From the NCBI RefSeq assembly GCF_001182745.1, contig NZ_LN868938.1:1240001-1304000 (forward strand): a stretch of 64,000 nt of DNA. The letters run 5' to 3'. Position 1 is the first letter of the stretch. Each line of letters begins with the position of its first letter. This document shows positions 1-8,057 of the stretch, one piece after another. Below the pieces are notes generated by a model. It was not told where the DNA came from. It made no database searches and was given only the letters and a program-made list of their open reading frames with translations. The translations under genes and the position numbers were made by a program. Origin of the DNA: Nocardia farcinica (GTDB lineage Bacteria; Actinomycetota; Actinomycetes; Mycobacteriales; Mycobacteriaceae).

Positions 1-2
1 TC

Positions 3-749
3 ATGCTGGTCCACGACGTGTCCGATCGGGTGCGGGACGAGCGCAAACGCGGACTGGAACTCCAGCGCGAGAACTACCTCGCCCGCTACACCGCGATGGG
101 CGACATGGCGATGGCGATCGCCCACGAGCTGGGCCAGCCGCTGGCGGCCGCGGGCAACTACATCGCGGGCATCCGCTCGCACCTGCCCGGCGGGGAGCAG
201 CTGGACCGCCGGGTCGGCATCGGCCTCGACGCGGCCCGCAAGCAGATCGACCGGGCCGCGACCATCGTGGCCACACTGCGCGCGTTCGTCGGGCACCTGG
301 AACAGGTCGACCAGGTCGCCGACCTCAACGACGTGGTCACCGAATGCCTCTACTTCGTGCGGTTGCGCGCCGAACAGCACGGGGTGGTGATCGAGCTCGA
401 CCTGTCCCCCACCCCCGTGGACGTGCGCTGCGAACGGGTGCTGACCGGGCAGGTGATCGTGAACCTGTGCTTCAACGCCATCGACGAGATGGCGCAGTGT
501 CCGCCCGGAGCGCGGCGCATCCTGCTGGCCACCGAGCTGCGGGCGGAGGGCGGCTGTTTCACGGTGCGCGATCACGGGCGCGGTGTGCAGCGTGATCCGT
601 TCCTGGAATCGTTCACCTCGAAATCGCACGGCAGCGGGATCGGATTGGCGTTGAGTTATCGCATCATCACCCGCCAGCACGGCACCATCTGGTGCCGTGC
701 CGCCGAGGGCGGCGGCTCGATCTTCGGATTCGCGCTGCCCACACCCTGA
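3..749 (+). CDS. FixL-type sensor histidine kinase, 5'-truncated by the window
   Basis: This is the C-terminal part of a sensor histidine kinase; the reading frame is open to the window edge, so the true start and sensor domain lie upstream. Visible residues 1-25 look like the end of a PAS-type region and a linker. The phosphoacceptor His is at visible residue 41 in the motif AHELGQPLAA, which resembles FixL-type kinases (usually AHELNQPL). An HATPase domain follows, with an N-box around NAIDEM, a G1 motif DHGRGV and a G2 motif GSGIGLAL. No membrane segment is visible in this part. The likely partner is the FixJ-type regulator ending at 4055 on the same strand. Its signal cannot be told from what is visible. 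Confidence 0.9.
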   Translation: MLVHDVSDRVRDERKRGLELQRENYLARYTAMGDMAMAIAHELGQPLAAAGNYIAGIRSHLPGGEQLDRRVGIGLDAARKQIDRAATIVATLRAFVGHLEQVDQVADLNDVVTECLYFVRLRAEQHGVVIELDLSPTPVDVRCERVLTGQVIVNLCFNAIDEMAQCPPGARRILLATELRAEGGCFTVRDHGRGVQRDPFLESFTSKSHGSGIGLALSYRIITRQHGTIWCRAAEGGGSIFGFALPTP

Positions 750-828
750 ATCGGATAGGGGAAACCTTCAGCGCGAGCGGGGGAACTCTCGATTTCTCGA
801 GGCGTGGATCACTCGTAGCGTCGAGATC

Positions 829-1368
829 ATGACCAAGCAATTGACCGCCGAACAGCGTGACTTCCGGGCGGCGATGTCGAATCTCTCGGCCGCAGTCAAC
901 GTGGTCACCACCAACGGGCCGGGTGGTCGCGCGGGCATCACCGTCAGTGCCGTGTGTTCGGTCACCGATTCACCGCCCACGGTTCTGGTGTGCGTCAATC
1001 AGTCCAGTTACACGCACGCGATCTTCCGCCGGAACGAGCGGTTGTGCGTCAACGTTCTCAGTGCCCGCGACGAGGAATTGGCCGGGCATTTCGCGGGGGC
1101 GACCGGGGTGCCGATGGCCGAACGGTTCGAGTGGGCGATGTGGGATCACGACACCGAGGACATCCCGATGCTGCGCACCGCCGCCGCCCGGGTGGTCGGC
1201 CGGATCATCAGCGACCACACCCAGGGCTCGCATTCGATCTTCCTGGTGAGTGTGGAGCGAGTCGACGTCCGGGAGAACGCCGACGCCCTCGTCTACTTCC
1301 AGCGCCGTTTCCACCACGTCGGCACCGAGCAGGAGAGCACCGCATGGACGACTCGCAGGCCCGCCTGA
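829..1368 (+). CDS. flavin reductase family protein (HpaC-like, FMN-binding split barrel)
   Basis: The 179-residue product matches the short-chain flavin reductases that supply reduced FMN or FAD to two-component monooxygenases. The N-terminal motif around NVVTTNGPGGRAG, the GITVSAVCSVT segment and the C-terminal FQRRFHHV are typical of this family. The ATG at 829 was chosen because it gives the usual family N-terminus; the frame is open further upstream to 697 but that part would be unusual. The end overlaps the next start by 25 bases. No matching monooxygenase is present in the window, so it would have to be upstream or elsewhere. The family is clear; the partner oxygenase and substrate are inference. 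Confidence 0.88.
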   Translation: MTKQLTAEQRDFRAAMSNLSAAVNVVTTNGPGGRAGITVSAVCSVTDSPPTVLVCVNQSSYTHAIFRRNERLCVNVLSARDEELAGHFAGATGVPMAERFEWAMWDHDTEDIPMLRTAAARVVGRIISDHTQGSHSIFLVSVERVDVRENADALVYFQRRFHHVGTEQESTAWTTRRPA

Positions 1369-1613
1369 CCCTGATGTGTTACAACGACACCCACGGCTAC
1401 GGGTGGCGGCACGTCGATCTGTTCCTGCACGACGCGTCCGGCCGGGAGCTGAACTGGGTGCACTGGCAGGCCGACGCCGACGGGCCGGAGGCCGCCGACC
1501 GGGTGACCGCCGCGGCCGAGCCCAGCCTGCGCCGCACCTCCGAGTGGCGGCACGGAGTGAGCGCGAGCGGCATGGACTACTGGTGGGCCGATGCGGCTTG
1601 GAGCGACCGATGA
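1344..1613 (+). CDS. small protein of unknown function in the flavin reductase/amidase run
   Basis: This predicted 89-residue acidic protein is rich in Trp and His (segments such as YGWRHVDLF and DYWWADAAW). I do not recognise a family. The ATG at 1344 lies inside the end of the flavin reductase gene, and its stop overlaps the amidase start as ATGA at 1610-1613, which supports real, coupled translation. It has no signal peptide or membrane segment. Its position between a flavin reductase and an amidase suggests a small accessory subunit of the same pathway, but no function can be read from the sequence. Confidence 0.65.
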   Translation: MDDSQARLTLMCYNDTHGYGWRHVDLFLHDASGRELNWVHWQADADGPEAADRVTAAAEPSLRRTSEWRHGVSASGMDYWWADAAWSDR

Positions 1614-2845
1614 CGCGGTACGCGCCGTGGTCGCTGCGCGAGCTGGTCGACGATCTCGCCGCCGACCGGGTCGGCCTCGAACAGGTGTGGCAGCGTTCGC
1701 GGCGCCGGATCGCCGAGACCGAGCAGCGCCTGCACGCCTGGGTGGTTCGCGATCCGCAGCCCTCGCCCGCCGGAATCCCGTTGGGCGTCAAGGACATCAT
1801 CGACGTGTCCGGCTACCCGACCCGGTGCGGTTCCCGCGTGCGGGCCGACAGCGCCGCGGCGACCACGGACGCCGAGATCGTGCGGCGGTGGCGAGCGGCC
1901 GGGTTCGTCCCGGCGGGCAAGACCGTCACCACGGAGTTCGCCTACTTCTCCCCCGGCCCCACCGGCAATCCGGCGGCGCCCGGGCACACACCCGGCGGAT
2001 CGTCGAGCGGGTCGGCGGCCGCCGTGGCCGCCGGTCAGGTGCCGCTGGCGCTGGGCTCGCAGACCGCGGGCTCGGTCACCCGACCGGCCGCCTACTGCGG
2101 GGTGGCGGCGCTGGTGCTCACCCGCGGCCTGCTGCCCACCGACGGGGTCACCGGGCTCGCGCCCAGTCTGGACAGTCACGGGTTCTTCACCGCGGAGGTG
2201 GCTGATCTCGCCTGCGCGTGGTCGATGCTGACGGGAGCGCCCGACCCGCTGGACGCGCCGGTCGCCGCACCGCGGGTGGCGGTGTGGGACGGTGGTCCGC
2301 CGGTCGAGCCGTCGATGCGCGATGCCGTTGCGGCGCTGCGGGATCGGATGGTCGCCGAGGGCGCCGACGTGGTGGATTTCGCCCACGAGGTCGTCGCACC
2401 CGCCGTCGAGGCCCACCGGATGGTCATGGCCTACGAGGCAGCCCGCGAGCGCGCCGCCGAACTCGCCCGGGCCGAGGAACTCAGCCGCCCGCTGGCCGAC
2501 CTGCTCCGCACCGGTGCCGCGATCAGCGACTCCGACTACACCGCGGCCCGGCGGGCGATCGAGCGCACGCGCGGTGCGGTGTCGGCCGTGCTCGGCGACT
2601 ACGACGTCGTGCTCGGCCCCGCCGCGCCCGGACCGGCGCCGCACGGACTGCACGCCACCGGCGACCCGGTGCTCAGCCGGCCCTGGCAGGCGCTGGGGCT
2701 CCCGGTGGTCACGGTCCCCGGGCTGCGCGACCCGCACGGGCTGCCGCTGGGCATCCAGGTGATCGGCGCCCCGCACTCGGAGGCTGCCCTGCTGCGCGCG
2801 GCGGCGTGGATTCACGACATCACCGACACGAGGAGGTCACGGTGA
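1610..2845 (+). CDS. amidase (amidase signature family)
   Basis: This 411-residue amidase-signature hydrolase cleaves a carboxamide. The catalytic Ser-cisSer-Lys set is visible: Lys in GVKDIIDV near residue 60, the Gly/Ser-rich stretch [14 protein letters not shown] near 125-138, and the serine nucleophile in QTAGSVTRPA near 150. The length is somewhat short but within the family range. The start is the ATG overlapping the previous stop, and the gene ends in a GTGA overlap with the next gene, so it is translationally coupled on both sides. The substrate is unknown. The setting with a flavin reductase and a two-component system suggests a catabolic amide intermediate. Confidence 0.9.
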   Translation: MTRYAPWSLRELVDDLAADRVGLEQVWQRSRRRIAETEQRLHAWVVRDPQPSPAGIPLGVKDIIDVSGYPTRCGSRVRADSAAATTDAEIVRRWRAAGFVPAGKTVTTEFAYFSPGPTGNPAAPGHTPGGSSSGSAAAVAAGQVPLALGSQTAGSVTRPAAYCGVAALVLTRGLLPTDGVTGLAPSLDSHGFFTAEVADLACAWSMLTGAPDPLDAPVAAPRVAVWDGGPPVEPSMRDAVAALRDRMVAEGADVVDFAHEVVAPAVEAHRMVMAYEAARERAAELARAEELSRPLADLLRTGAAISDSDYTAARRAIERTRGAVSAVLGDYDVVLGPAAPGPAPHGLHATGDPVLSRPWQALGLPVVTVPGLRDPHGLPLGIQVIGAPHSEAALLRAAAWIHDITDTRRSR

Positions 2846-3399
2846 CCGAGGCCGACACGATCGCGCGGCTCGTCCGCCGCATCGAGACATTGGAGGGCGA
2901 GGCGGAGGTGCGCCGGCTGCAGGCCCGCTACATGTTCCTCTGCGACACGCCGTGCCCGGAGTTCGGCGTGGCCGACGACGCCCGGCGCATCGACCTGATC
3001 ATGGACCTCTACAGCGAGGACGCGGTCTGGGAGGGCGTCGGTGAGTACTACGACAACCAGTTCGGCCGCCTGGTCGGGCACGCGGCGATCCGTGCGCATT
3101 TCGAGCGGTTCTGGAGCCCCGACCGGGAGCCGCGGCTGGTGCTCAACGCCCACTATCCGACCGCCGAGCAGATCCACGTCGACGGCGACACGGCGCAGGG
3201 CCAGTGGATCCACATGCAGCCGTGGCTGTTCGCCGACGGCACCGCGCTGCTGCGCTCGAGCCGCCTGAACAACGCCTTCCGCCGCATCGACGGCGTCTGG
3301 AAGATCACCCGGACACGCACCGAGAACGTCTTCGTCGCGCCGCTGCCCGCGAACTTCGCCGAGCACTTCCCCACCCGATCGGTGCTGATGACGCCATGA
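2842..3399 (+). CDS. SnoaL-like (NTF2 superfamily) protein
   Basis: This 185-residue protein has the cone-shaped SnoaL/NTF2 pattern: an N-terminal helix (ETLEGEAEVRRLQARYM), a segment of the type LYSEDAVWEG and a C-terminal strand around VWKITRTRTENVF. The family includes hydratases, isomerases and ring-hydroxylating dioxygenase beta-like subunits, so the exact reaction is open. The GTG start overlaps the amidase stop and an SD-like aggagg lies about 7 bases upstream. It is the fourth member of the co-oriented run from the flavin reductase. An enzymatic step in the same degradation pathway is a reasonable inference. Confidence 0.82.
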   Translation: MTEADTIARLVRRIETLEGEAEVRRLQARYMFLCDTPCPEFGVADDARRIDLIMDLYSEDAVWEGVGEYYDNQFGRLVGHAAIRAHFERFWSPDREPRLVLNAHYPTAEQIHVDGDTAQGQWIHMQPWLFADGTALLRSSRLNNAFRRIDGVWKITRTRTENVFVAPLPANFAEHFPTRSVLMTP

Positions 3400-3434
3400 C
3401 CACCGGGATCGCCGCAGGATTAGGATTGTCCGCC

Positions 3435-4055
3435 ATGAACGCCGAGTCCGCCCCCGTGGTGCACGTCGTCGACGACGACGAAGACCTGCGGCAGTCGCTG
3501 GCGTTCCTGCTCCAGAGCGTCGGCATCGAAGCACTCACCTACGCCACGGCCACCTCGTTCCTGGAGGAGGTCGATTTCGACGAGGCGGGCGTCGTCATCG
3601 TCGACGTGCGGATGCCCGGGTTGAGCGGATTCCAGTTGCAGGAACAGCTCAACCAGCGCGACTATCCCGCGCCGATCATCTTCTGCTCCGCCCACGGCGA
3701 CATCCCGATGTCGGTGCGTGCCCTGCGCGCGGGCGCCGTCGATTTCCTGGAGAAGCCGTACGAGCCGCAGCGGATGCTGGAAGTGGTGCAGGAGCAGCTG
3801 CCGGTGGCGACGCGGTTGTTCGCCGAGCGGGCCGACCGGTTGCGGGTGCGGGCCCGCCTGGACGGCCTCACCCCGCGCGAACGCGATGTGCTGCGCCTGG
3901 TCATCGAGGGCCGCTCCAGTCAACAGATCGCCAGCAGGCTCGGCACCAGCGTGAAAACCGTCGACGTGCACCGGGCCCGGATCAAGGCGAAAACCGAATC
4001 GGAGAGCCTCGGCACCCTCGTCCGCGACATCCTCGCCTACCGCGTCGCGGTCTGA
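3435..4055 (+). CDS. FixJ-type response regulator
   Basis: This 206-residue protein has an N-terminal receiver domain and a C-terminal LuxR-type helix-turn-helix. The acidic pocket is in VHVVDDDEDL, the phosphoacceptor Asp in VIVDVRMPG and the conserved Lys in FLEKPYEP. The DNA-binding part runs from LTPRERDVL to VKTVDVHRARIKAK. The ATG at 3435 gives the family-typical short N-terminus. An in-frame ATG at 3396 overlaps the preceding stop as ATGA and would add 13 residues; either start is possible. It is the natural partner of the FixL-type kinase at the window start, and the pair brackets the flavin reductase and amidase genes it probably controls. Confidence 0.9.
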   Translation: MNAESAPVVHVVDDDEDLRQSLAFLLQSVGIEALTYATATSFLEEVDFDEAGVVIVDVRMPGLSGFQLQEQLNQRDYPAPIIFCSAHGDIPMSVRALRAGAVDFLEKPYEPQRMLEVVQEQLPVATRLFAERADRLRVRARLDGLTPRERDVLRLVIEGRSSQQIASRLGTSVKTVDVHRARIKAKTESESLGTLVRDILAYRVAV

Positions 4056-4091
4056 CCCGGGCCCCCGGTGGCGGTGCGGCAGACTGGGGTG

Positions 4092-4646
4092 ATGGTATCG
4101 GCCGCGTATCGACCCACGCCCGCGGATCTGGCGGCCGCCGCCGGGACGACGATTCCCGACGTGGTGGGGCCGGATCTGCGGGTGTTGTTCTGCGGGATCA
4201 ATCCGGGGCTGTGGTCGGGGGCGACCGGGCATCACTTCGCGCGGCCGGGAAACCGGTTCTGGCCCGCGCTGTTCCGTTCCGGATTCACCCCGCGCCTGTT
4301 CCGGCCGGACGAGCAGGCGGAATTGCTCGCCTTGGGGTTGGGCATCACGAACGTGGTGCCGCGGACGACGGCCAAGGCGGACGAGCTGACCACCGCGGAG
4401 TTGCGCGAGGGCGGTCGGGCGCTGACCGAACGGGTCCGGCGATACCGCCCGAAGGCGCTGGCCGTGCTCGGGATCGGCGCCTACCGGACCGCGTTCGGCC
4501 GTCCGCGCACCACCGTCGGCCGCCAGGACGAGACGATCGCCGACACCGAGATCTGGGTGCTACCCAACCCCAGCGGACTCAACGCGCACTACACCCTCGA
4601 CGCCCTGGCCGCGGAGTTCCGCGCCCTCCGAGAGGCGACGCGCTAG
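4092..4646 (+). CDS. mug: mismatch-specific DNA glycosylase (Mug-like)
   Basis: This 184-residue protein belongs to the uracil-DNA glycosylase superfamily, Mug/TDG branch, which removes uracil or damaged thymine mispaired with guanine. The active-site motif GINPG with its catalytic Asn is near residue 40, followed by HFARPGNRFW. The second motif LPNPSG is near 160 with ALNAHYT-like sequence after it. Length fits the family. The ATG at 4092 was preferred over an in-frame GTG at 4068. It converges with the VOC gene that ends 3 bases away, leaving almost no space for a terminator. Confidence 0.9.
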   Translation: MVSAAYRPTPADLAAAAGTTIPDVVGPDLRVLFCGINPGLWSGATGHHFARPGNRFWPALFRSGFTPRLFRPDEQAELLALGLGITNVVPRTTAKADELTTAELREGGRALTERVRRYRPKALAVLGIGAYRTAFGRPRTTVGRQDETIADTEIWVLPNPSGLNAHYTLDALAAEFRALREATR

Positions 4647-4649
4647 CGC

Positions 4650-5039
4650 CTACTTCATCGCGGCGAGTTGGATCAGGTTGCCGCAGGTGTCGTCGAAGAC
4701 GGCGGTGACGACGGGCCCGAGATCGGTTGCCTCCTGGGTGAATTCGACGCCGAGGCCCTTGAGCCGGTCGACCTCGGCGTACACGTCGTCGACGGCGAAC
4801 TGGGTGAACGGGATGCCGTCGGCGACCAGCGCGTCCTTGTAGGTGCGGGCCGCCGGGTGCCCGTCGGGTTCCAGCAGCAGTTCGACACCGTCGGGGTCGG
4901 CGGGTGAGACGACCGTGAGCCAGCGCGCACCGCCGGCGGGTTCGTCGGTCTTCTTCACGAAACCCAGTTTCCCGGTGTAGAAGTCCAGCGCCTTGGCCTG
5001 GTCGTCGACGTAGACGCTGGTGATGTTGATGCGGATCAC
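4650..5039 (-). CDS. VOC (glyoxalase/bleomycin resistance-like) family protein
   Basis: The 129-residue product is a single vicinal-oxygen-chelate domain protein. It starts RINITSVYVDDQAKALDFYTG and has the paired beta-alpha-beta-beta-beta pattern, with a second repeat around FTQFAVDDVYAEV and the end FDDTCGNLIQL carrying the typical metal-ligand Glu position replaced by Asn. The GTG start at 5039 overlaps the stop of the upstream ArsR gene as GTGA, so the two are translationally coupled. Members act as dioxygenases, isomerases or resistance proteins. Here the coupled regulator suggests stress- or compound-induced expression; the substrate is unknown. Confidence 0.85.
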   Translation of the reverse strand: MIRINITSVYVDDQAKALDFYTGKLGFVKKTDEPAGGARWLTVVSPADPDGVELLLEPDGHPAARTYKDALVADGIPFTQFAVDDVYAEVDRLKGLGVEFTQEATDLGPVVTAVFDDTCGNLIQLAAMK

Positions 5040-5332
5040 GGCTTCGGTTCCTCTCGGTCGATGGGCCACCGCTCGACGATCGCGCGCAGCGGGCGGGTGT
5101 CGATGTGGTGGAACTTGTACCGGCCCTGCCGGCGGGTGCGCACCAGGCCCGCCTGTTCGAGCACGGCCAGATGCTGGGAGATGGCCTGTCGCGAGGAGGT
5201 GAGGCCGTGCTTCATCGTCAGCCGGCCGCACAGCTCGAACAGCGTCTGACCGTCTCGGTCGATCAGTTCGTCCAGGATGGTGCGTCGCGTCGCGTCGCCG
5301 ATCGCCTTGAACAGGTCGGGGTCTGCGTCCAC
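5036..5332 (-). CDS. ArsR-family winged-helix repressor
   Basis: This 98-residue regulator has the ArsR/SmtB-type winged helix: AIGDATRRTILDEL, then the recognition helix region SRQAISQHLAVLEQAGLV and the wing RRQGRYKFHHID. No cluster of metal-binding Cys is visible, so it is likely one of the non-metal ArsR proteins commonly paired with VOC or SRPBCC genes. The GTG at 5332 is chosen because a TTGACA/TATCGT promoter at 5340-5369 would place the transcript start within a base or two of it, making the mRNA leaderless. Further upstream in-frame starts (GTG 5341, TTG 5350) lie inside that promoter. It is coupled to the VOC gene and probably autoregulated. Confidence 0.88.
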   Translation of the reverse strand: MDADPDLFKAIGDATRRTILDELIDRDGQTLFELCGRLTMKHGLTSSRQAISQHLAVLEQAGLVRTRRQGRYKFHHIDTRPLRAIVERWPIDREEPKP

Positions 5333-5339
5333 GACCGCC

Positions 5340-5369
5340 ACGATAGGCAAGCGTGGACTTGCCTGTCAA
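5340..5369 (-). promoter_or_regulatory. ArsR-VOC promoter with operator palindrome between -35 and -10
   Basis: Reading the minus strand, TTGACA (5369-5364) is followed after 18 bases by TATCGT (5345-5340). An inverted repeat AGGCAAG - 6 bases - CTTGCCT at 5345-5364 fills the spacer. The geometry fits a self-repressed ArsR promoter. The predicted transcript start falls at about the GTG of the ArsR gene at 5332. Confidence 0.65.
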
Positions 5370-5372
5370 GGT

Positions 5373-6317
5373 TCACCAGGAACGGCACAGCCCGATGCGG
5401 GTCGCGTAGACGGCCGCGGCGGTCCGGTTGGGCGATCCTGTGCGGCGCAGGATCGCCTCCACGTGGGTGGCGACCGTCGAGGCCCCGATCCGCAGGGTGC
5501 GGGCGATCTCGGTGTTGGCCGCACCGTGCGCGAGCAGTTCCAGCACCTCGAGCTCACGCAGGGTCAATCCCGCGGGCGGCGGCACCGGGCGGTGCCGGAG
5601 CAGGGTGCCGCCGCGCACCTCGTCGACGCGGACTTCGTGCACCTGCGAGCGGTGGATCACCGTCGCCGACGGCGCCGGAAGCCGACCGACGAGGGCCGCG
5701 GCCAGGTCGGTGCACGCGCCCGCCGTCATCGGGCGTGGCGTGCCGTCGCGATCGATGAGCAGGGCCTCCTCCCCCGCGCCGAGGGCGATGGCGGCACCGT
5801 TGACCGGGCGCAGCGGGTCGACCGCGGCGGCGAGCGCGTCGGAGACCAGGGTGGTCAGTGCCAGGGTGTGCTCGTCGAGCGGAGTGTAGGTGCTCAGGTT
5901 CAGCATGCCGAGGTAGCGGCCGTGCGGCGAGTAGAGGCAGTGGCTGAGCCCGTCGCGGAAGCCGTTGCGTCGGATGGTGTCGAACACGACGCCGCGCCGT
6001 CGCCGCCGGTCCACGTCGTGCAACAGCACCGGGAGCCGGGTCTCGCGGAGTTCGTCGTACAACTCCATGTCCGGCATGGCGTCGTTGATCAGGTCCAGCG
6101 TCGGGGTGCTGTAGCCGAAGTTGGTGTAGGTGGTGTGCTCGCCGGTCACCGGATCCGGGATCGACAGCGCGGCGTGGTCGTAGGGCACCACCCGGCGCAG
6201 GGCGAACAGTAGGCGGGCGGCCTGCTGTCGGAGGGGTTCGCCCACCGGGGACCCGGCCGCCGCGTCCCGGAGTTCCAGCGCGGCGGCGAGACGTGCACGC
6301 ACCGCCGACTCGCTCAT
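5373..6317 (-). CDS. LuxR-family transcriptional regulator with GAF-like N-terminus
   Basis: This 314-residue regulator has a long N-terminal region, roughly residues 30-180, with a GAF-like or autoinducer-domain-like pattern (VPYDHAALSIPDP, LSHCLYSPHGRYLGMLNLSTY). The C-terminal LuxR helix-turn-helix runs from LTLRELEVLELLAHG to VATHVEAILRRTG and ends near residue 310. It is divergent from the amidase at 6446, with 128 bases between the starts, so control of that gene is likely. No receiver domain is present. The ligand is unknown. Confidence 0.87.
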   Translation of the reverse strand: MSESAVRARLAAALELRDAAAGSPVGEPLRQQAARLLFALRRVVPYDHAALSIPDPVTGEHTTYTNFGYSTPTLDLINDAMPDMELYDELRETRLPVLLHDVDRRRRRGVVFDTIRRNGFRDGLSHCLYSPHGRYLGMLNLSTYTPLDEHTLALTTLVSDALAAAVDPLRPVNGAAIALGAGEEALLIDRDGTPRPMTAGACTDLAAALVGRLPAPSATVIHRSQVHEVRVDEVRGGTLLRHRPVPPPAGLTLRELEVLELLAHGAANTEIARTLRIGASTVATHVEAILRRTGSPNRTAAAVYATRIGLCRSW

Positions 6318-6445
6318 GGGGTCATGGTAAGTGCGCGGCTAGCAACCCGCCCGCGATTGCGCCTCCGTCATTCTGCCGATACGCGCCGTGATGTTCGCTC
6401 CTACCCTTCGCCCATCCCGCCCGCGAAGCACGAGGAGAGAATCAC

Positions 6446-7885
6446 ATGGATGTCGCCGAATACGCCGCGCACGACGCCACCGGTTTGGCGGAGCTGATCC
6501 GCGAGGGCCAGGTCAGCGCGGCCGAGGTCTGGACGGCGGCCGCGACCGCCCTGGACGCGGTCGAGCCCGAACTGGCCGCCGTGGCGGGCGAGCGGTTCGA
6601 CAAACCGCTCGACTACGACGAGTCCGGCCCGTTCGCCGGGGTGCCGTTCGCGCTGAAGGACCTCATCGCGCACGCGGGCGGGGTGCTCAGCCGCAGCGGC
6701 AGCCGGCTGTTCGGCGCCGGTGTCGCCCACCCGGAGGACACCCACCTGGTCGCGCGGTTCCGTCGCGCCGGCCTGGCCATCGGCGCGATCACCCGCAGCC
6801 CGGAATTCGGGTTCAACGCCACCACCGAGGCCATCGCCTACGGCGGACCCAGCCGCAACCCGTGGGCCACCGACCGCAGCCCCGGCGGTTCCAGCGGCGC
6901 CTCGGCGGCGCTGGTCGCCAGCGGCGCACTGCCGATGGCGCACGCCAACGACGGCGGCGGCTCGATCCGCATCCCCGCCGCGGCCTGCGGTGCGGTCGGC
7001 CTCAAGCCGAGCCGTGGCCGGACCACCCCCGGCCCCGACTTCGCCGACCCGCTGCTCGGCCTCGGCATCGAATTCGCCGTCACCCGCACCGTGCGCGACT
7101 GCGCGCGGCTGCTCGACGCGGTGCACGGTGCCGAGCCCGGCGACCGTTACCTGCTGCCCGGCCCGGTGCGCAGCTACGCCGAGCACGCCGCCGCGGGTTC
7201 CCGGCCGCTGCGGATCGCCGTCACCACCACCCCGATGGACGCCGGTCGCGCGGTCGACCCGGAGTGTGTGGCCGCGGTGAACCGGGTGGCCGAGCGACTG
7301 GCGGAGCTGGGGCACGTCGTCGAGGAGGCCGCGCCCGAACTCGATGTGGCGGCCTTCGACAAGGCCAACCTCGACGCGTGGTGCAGCTTCCTCGCCGACG
7401 CCGTCCTCGGCGCCTCGGCACAACTGGCCGTGCAGCCCAGCCGGGAGTACCTGGAGGCGACCACGCTGGCGTGTGTCGAATACGGCAAGACCCTGTCGGC
7501 GTTCGACATCTTCGCCGCCGACCGCGTGTTCAACCAGACGACCCGCGCGGTCGCGGGCTTCCTCACCCGCTACGACGTGCTGCTGACCCCCACCACCAGC
7601 GCACCGCCGATCCCGCTGGGGCATCTCGACGCGGACGACGCCTCGCTGAGCGCGCGCGAATGGTATGACCGGATCTTCGACTACGGCAGCTTCACCGCGC
7701 TGTTCAACGTCACCGGCATGCCCGCCATCTCCCTGCCGCTGGCCGAATCCACCGCGGGCCTGCCGATCGGCATCCAGTTCGCCGGCCGCTACGGCGACGA
7801 AGCCACGCTGCTGGCGCTGGCCGGCGATCTCGAGCGCGCCATGCCGTGGGCGGACCGTCGCCCGGCCGTGCACGTGGGCCGGTAG
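6446..7885 (+). CDS. amidase (amidase signature family)
   Basis: This 479-residue enzyme is a full-length amidase-signature hydrolase. Catalytic Lys is in FALKDLIAH near residue 73, the Ser-rich motif PGGSSGASAALVASG near 147-160 and the nucleophile region GGGSIRIPAAACG near 171-183. The C-terminal half carries the usual LPIGIQFAGRYGDE signature. The ATG at 6446 follows gaggaga at a good SD distance. It is transcribed away from the LuxR-type gene on the other strand and is followed by a strong hairpin at 7892-7923. It is only distantly similar to the amidase at 1610, so the two probably act on different amides. Confidence 0.9.
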   Translation: MDVAEYAAHDATGLAELIREGQVSAAEVWTAAATALDAVEPELAAVAGERFDKPLDYDESGPFAGVPFALKDLIAHAGGVLSRSGSRLFGAGVAHPEDTHLVARFRRAGLAIGAITRSPEFGFNATTEAIAYGGPSRNPWATDRSPGGSSGASAALVASGALPMAHANDGGGSIRIPAAACGAVGLKPSRGRTTPGPDFADPLLGLGIEFAVTRTVRDCARLLDAVHGAEPGDRYLLPGPVRSYAEHAAAGSRPLRIAVTTTPMDAGRAVDPECVAAVNRVAERLAELGHVVEEAAPELDVAAFDKANLDAWCSFLADAVLGASAQLAVQPSREYLEATTLACVEYGKTLSAFDIFAADRVFNQTTRAVAGFLTRYDVLLTPTTSAPPIPLGHLDADDASLSAREWYDRIFDYGSFTALFNVTGMPAISLPLAESTAGLPIGIQFAGRYGDEATLLALAGDLERAMPWADRRPAVHVGR

Positions 7886-7891
7886 CGCACC

Positions 7892-7923
7892 GTGCGGGTC
7901 CGCGCCACGTGCCGGACCCGCAC
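7892..7923 (+). terminator. hairpin terminator after the amidase
   Basis: Perfect 11-bp inverted repeat GTGCGGGTCCG / CGGACCCGCAC with a 10-base loop, starting 7 bases after the amidase stop. No U-tract follows, as is common in actinobacteria. Confidence 0.6.
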
Positions 7924-8057
7924 ACCGGGGTCTTCGGTAGCCCACACCGGGCAGGCCGTCTTCTCCTGTGGGCTGTCGGCATCCCGCGCACGGGAGTAAA
8001 CTTCGAGGTCGCGCGTGGTTTCGAGTGGGGGGTCAACGCCAGCACCGGGATTCGATC

